7,282 nt of DNA, from the NCBI GenBank assembly GCA_005877655.1, contig VBOC01000069.1:1-7282 (forward strand), in the 5' to 3' direction. This DNA comes from Ignavibacteria bacterium (GTDB lineage Bacteria; Bacteroidota; Ignavibacteria; UBA10030; SZUA-254). Each line of letters opens with the position of its first letter. Within the stretch, counting starts at the first letter, position 1. The notes under the pieces were generated by a model. The model searched no databases, was not told the origin of the DNA, and saw only the letters and a list, made by a program, of their open reading frames with translations. Of this stretch, positions 6,610 to 7,282 are shown piece after piece. The translations under genes were made by a program, and so were the position numbers.

Positions 6610-7282
6610 TCAAGAAGTCCTCCCAAATTTTCGATCCAGCTCGGCGAGGGAAAACTTGACCATCACGGGCCTCCCGTGAGGACAGACGTAGGGAACCTTC
6701 GTCTCAAAGAGCTGGTCAAGAAGCGACCGCATTTCGGCGGGAGTGAGAGGATCGCCCGCCTTGACAGCCGCCCTGCAGGAGAAGGACTTGGCGAGCTTTT
6801 CCCGGGGCTCGAGCTTGGTATTCTGATCGTCCTCTTTCATCAGTTCCAACATGTCCTGCACTATGGTTTTCTCCACGCCGGGTTTGACATCGGCAGGCAC
6901 TCCGTCGACGATCATCGTGGTTTTCCCGAACATCTTGACGCTAAACCCGATCCGTTCGTGAAGCGGGAGCAGTTCTCCGACCATCGCCCCGTCCGAAGGA
7001 GTGAGCTCGACCGTCTGTGGGAAAAGAAGTTGCTGGACTTTCGCGTTCGATTCTTCGAAGCGTTTGACCACCCGCTCGTAGATGACCCGCTCATGAGCCG
7101 CGTGTTGATCAACGACCATCACGCCGGCTTCGATCGGCGTCATGATGTACTTCTCATGCACTTGCCAGAGAAGCGTCGCAGCCACGGCAGTCGGGAGCTG
7201 CTCCTGAGCCCCGATTCCTGATCCAGCGGAATAACCGCCATTGCCGGTCGAGGCGCCCCCCGTTTCTCCGACGCGCGGCGCA
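6610..7282 (-). CDS. mutL: DNA mismatch repair protein MutL, C-terminal part (start beyond right edge)
   Basis: Read on the - strand, the frame is open from the right edge to TGA at 6610-6612, giving 223 visible residues. The N-terminal GHKL ATPase part lies outside the window. The visible part begins with a Gly/Ser/Thr-rich linker (about 25 residues) and then the C-terminal dimerisation/endonuclease domain. DQHAAHERVIYE (nt 7075-7110) matches the DQHA(x)2E(x)4E metal-binding motif of endonuclease-type MutL. SCRAAVKAGD and CPHGRP are the other conserved C-terminal motifs, and the protein ends in DRKFGRTS. Family role: matchmaker in methyl-independent mismatch repair, nicking the new strand after MutS recognition. 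All catalytic motifs that can be seen are intact. It converges on the metal-uptake operon with a 20-bp gap and has no evident functional link to it. Confidence 0.96.
   Translation of the reverse strand, partial: APRVGETGGASTGNGGYSAGSGIGAQEQLPTAVAATLLWQVHEKYIMTPIEAGVMVVDQHAAHERVIYERVVKRFEESNAKVQQLLFPQTVELTPSDGAMVGELLPLHERIGFSVKMFGKTTMIVDGVPADVKPGVEKTIVQDMLELMKEDDQNTKLEPREKLAKSFSCRAAVKAGDPLTPAEMRSLLDQLFETKVPYVCPHGRPVMVKFSLAELDRKFGRTS

Noticed and set aside
6610..7185. GTG at 7183-7185 as the start of a short MutL
   Set aside because: The - strand frame continues to the right edge through a Gly/Ser linker typical of MutL, so the gene is simply cut by the window.
6586..7221. 211-codon + strand ORF opposite mutL
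   Set aside because: It mirrors a conserved MutL domain on the other strand, and its composition is that of an antisense reading frame.
1..7282. CRISPR arrays, tRNA or rRNA genes, insertion sequences
   Set aside because: No regularly spaced repeats, cloverleaf-like segments, transposase-like frames or terminal inverted repeats were seen on either strand.

Overview
The window reads as one strand-coherent outer-envelope and metal-uptake locus on the + strand, followed by a convergent mismatch-repair gene on the - strand. The organism is a Gram-negative (diderm) bacterium. It has a TonB-dependent receptor whose visible N-terminus looks like the tail of a carboxypeptidase-regulatory-like domain, a second predicted outer-membrane barrel, and Shine-Dalgarno motifs before most genes. 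Base composition looks moderately GC-rich. The receptor architecture and the C-terminal HEAT repeats fit the Bacteroidota/Chlorobiota/Ignavibacteria neighbourhood or a related uncultured phylum. This placement is inference; there is no rRNA or other phylogenetic marker apart from a partial mutL.

Layout. Positions 1-2171 hold the 3' part of a TonB-dependent receptor that runs off the left edge. Positions 2172-2277 are a short gap containing a possible 25-codon ORF whose stop overlaps the next start (ATGA). Positions 2278-2622 encode a small exported protein with a CxxC motif and a C-terminal RAPP sequence. Positions 2623-2714 are a spacer with a perfect TATAAT and a perfect 7-bp dyad. Positions 2715-4067 encode a signal-peptide, coiled-coil and beta-barrel protein (porin-like). 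Positions 4081-5109 encode a ZnuA-like metal-binding periplasmic protein. Positions 5111-6589 encode a ZnuB-like ABC permease with an unusual C-terminal extension of HEAT repeats. The mutL C-terminal region occupies 6610-7282 on the - strand, with 20 bp between the two stop codons and a hairpin over the junction.

Working model. The gene order covers the envelope from outside to inside: outer-membrane receptor, small secreted metal- or thiol-binding candidate, second outer-membrane barrel, periplasmic metal carrier, inner-membrane permease. The last three are tightly packed (13-bp and 1-bp gaps) and are probably co-transcribed. Zinc, or possibly manganese, is the likely cargo from the cluster A-I substrate-binding protein and ABC-3 permease families. 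No ATP-binding (ZnuC-like) subunit is present in the window, so it must be encoded elsewhere. The most unusual item is the permease-HEAT fusion; the next are the small CxxC protein and the coiled-coil barrel placed inside a metal-import operon.
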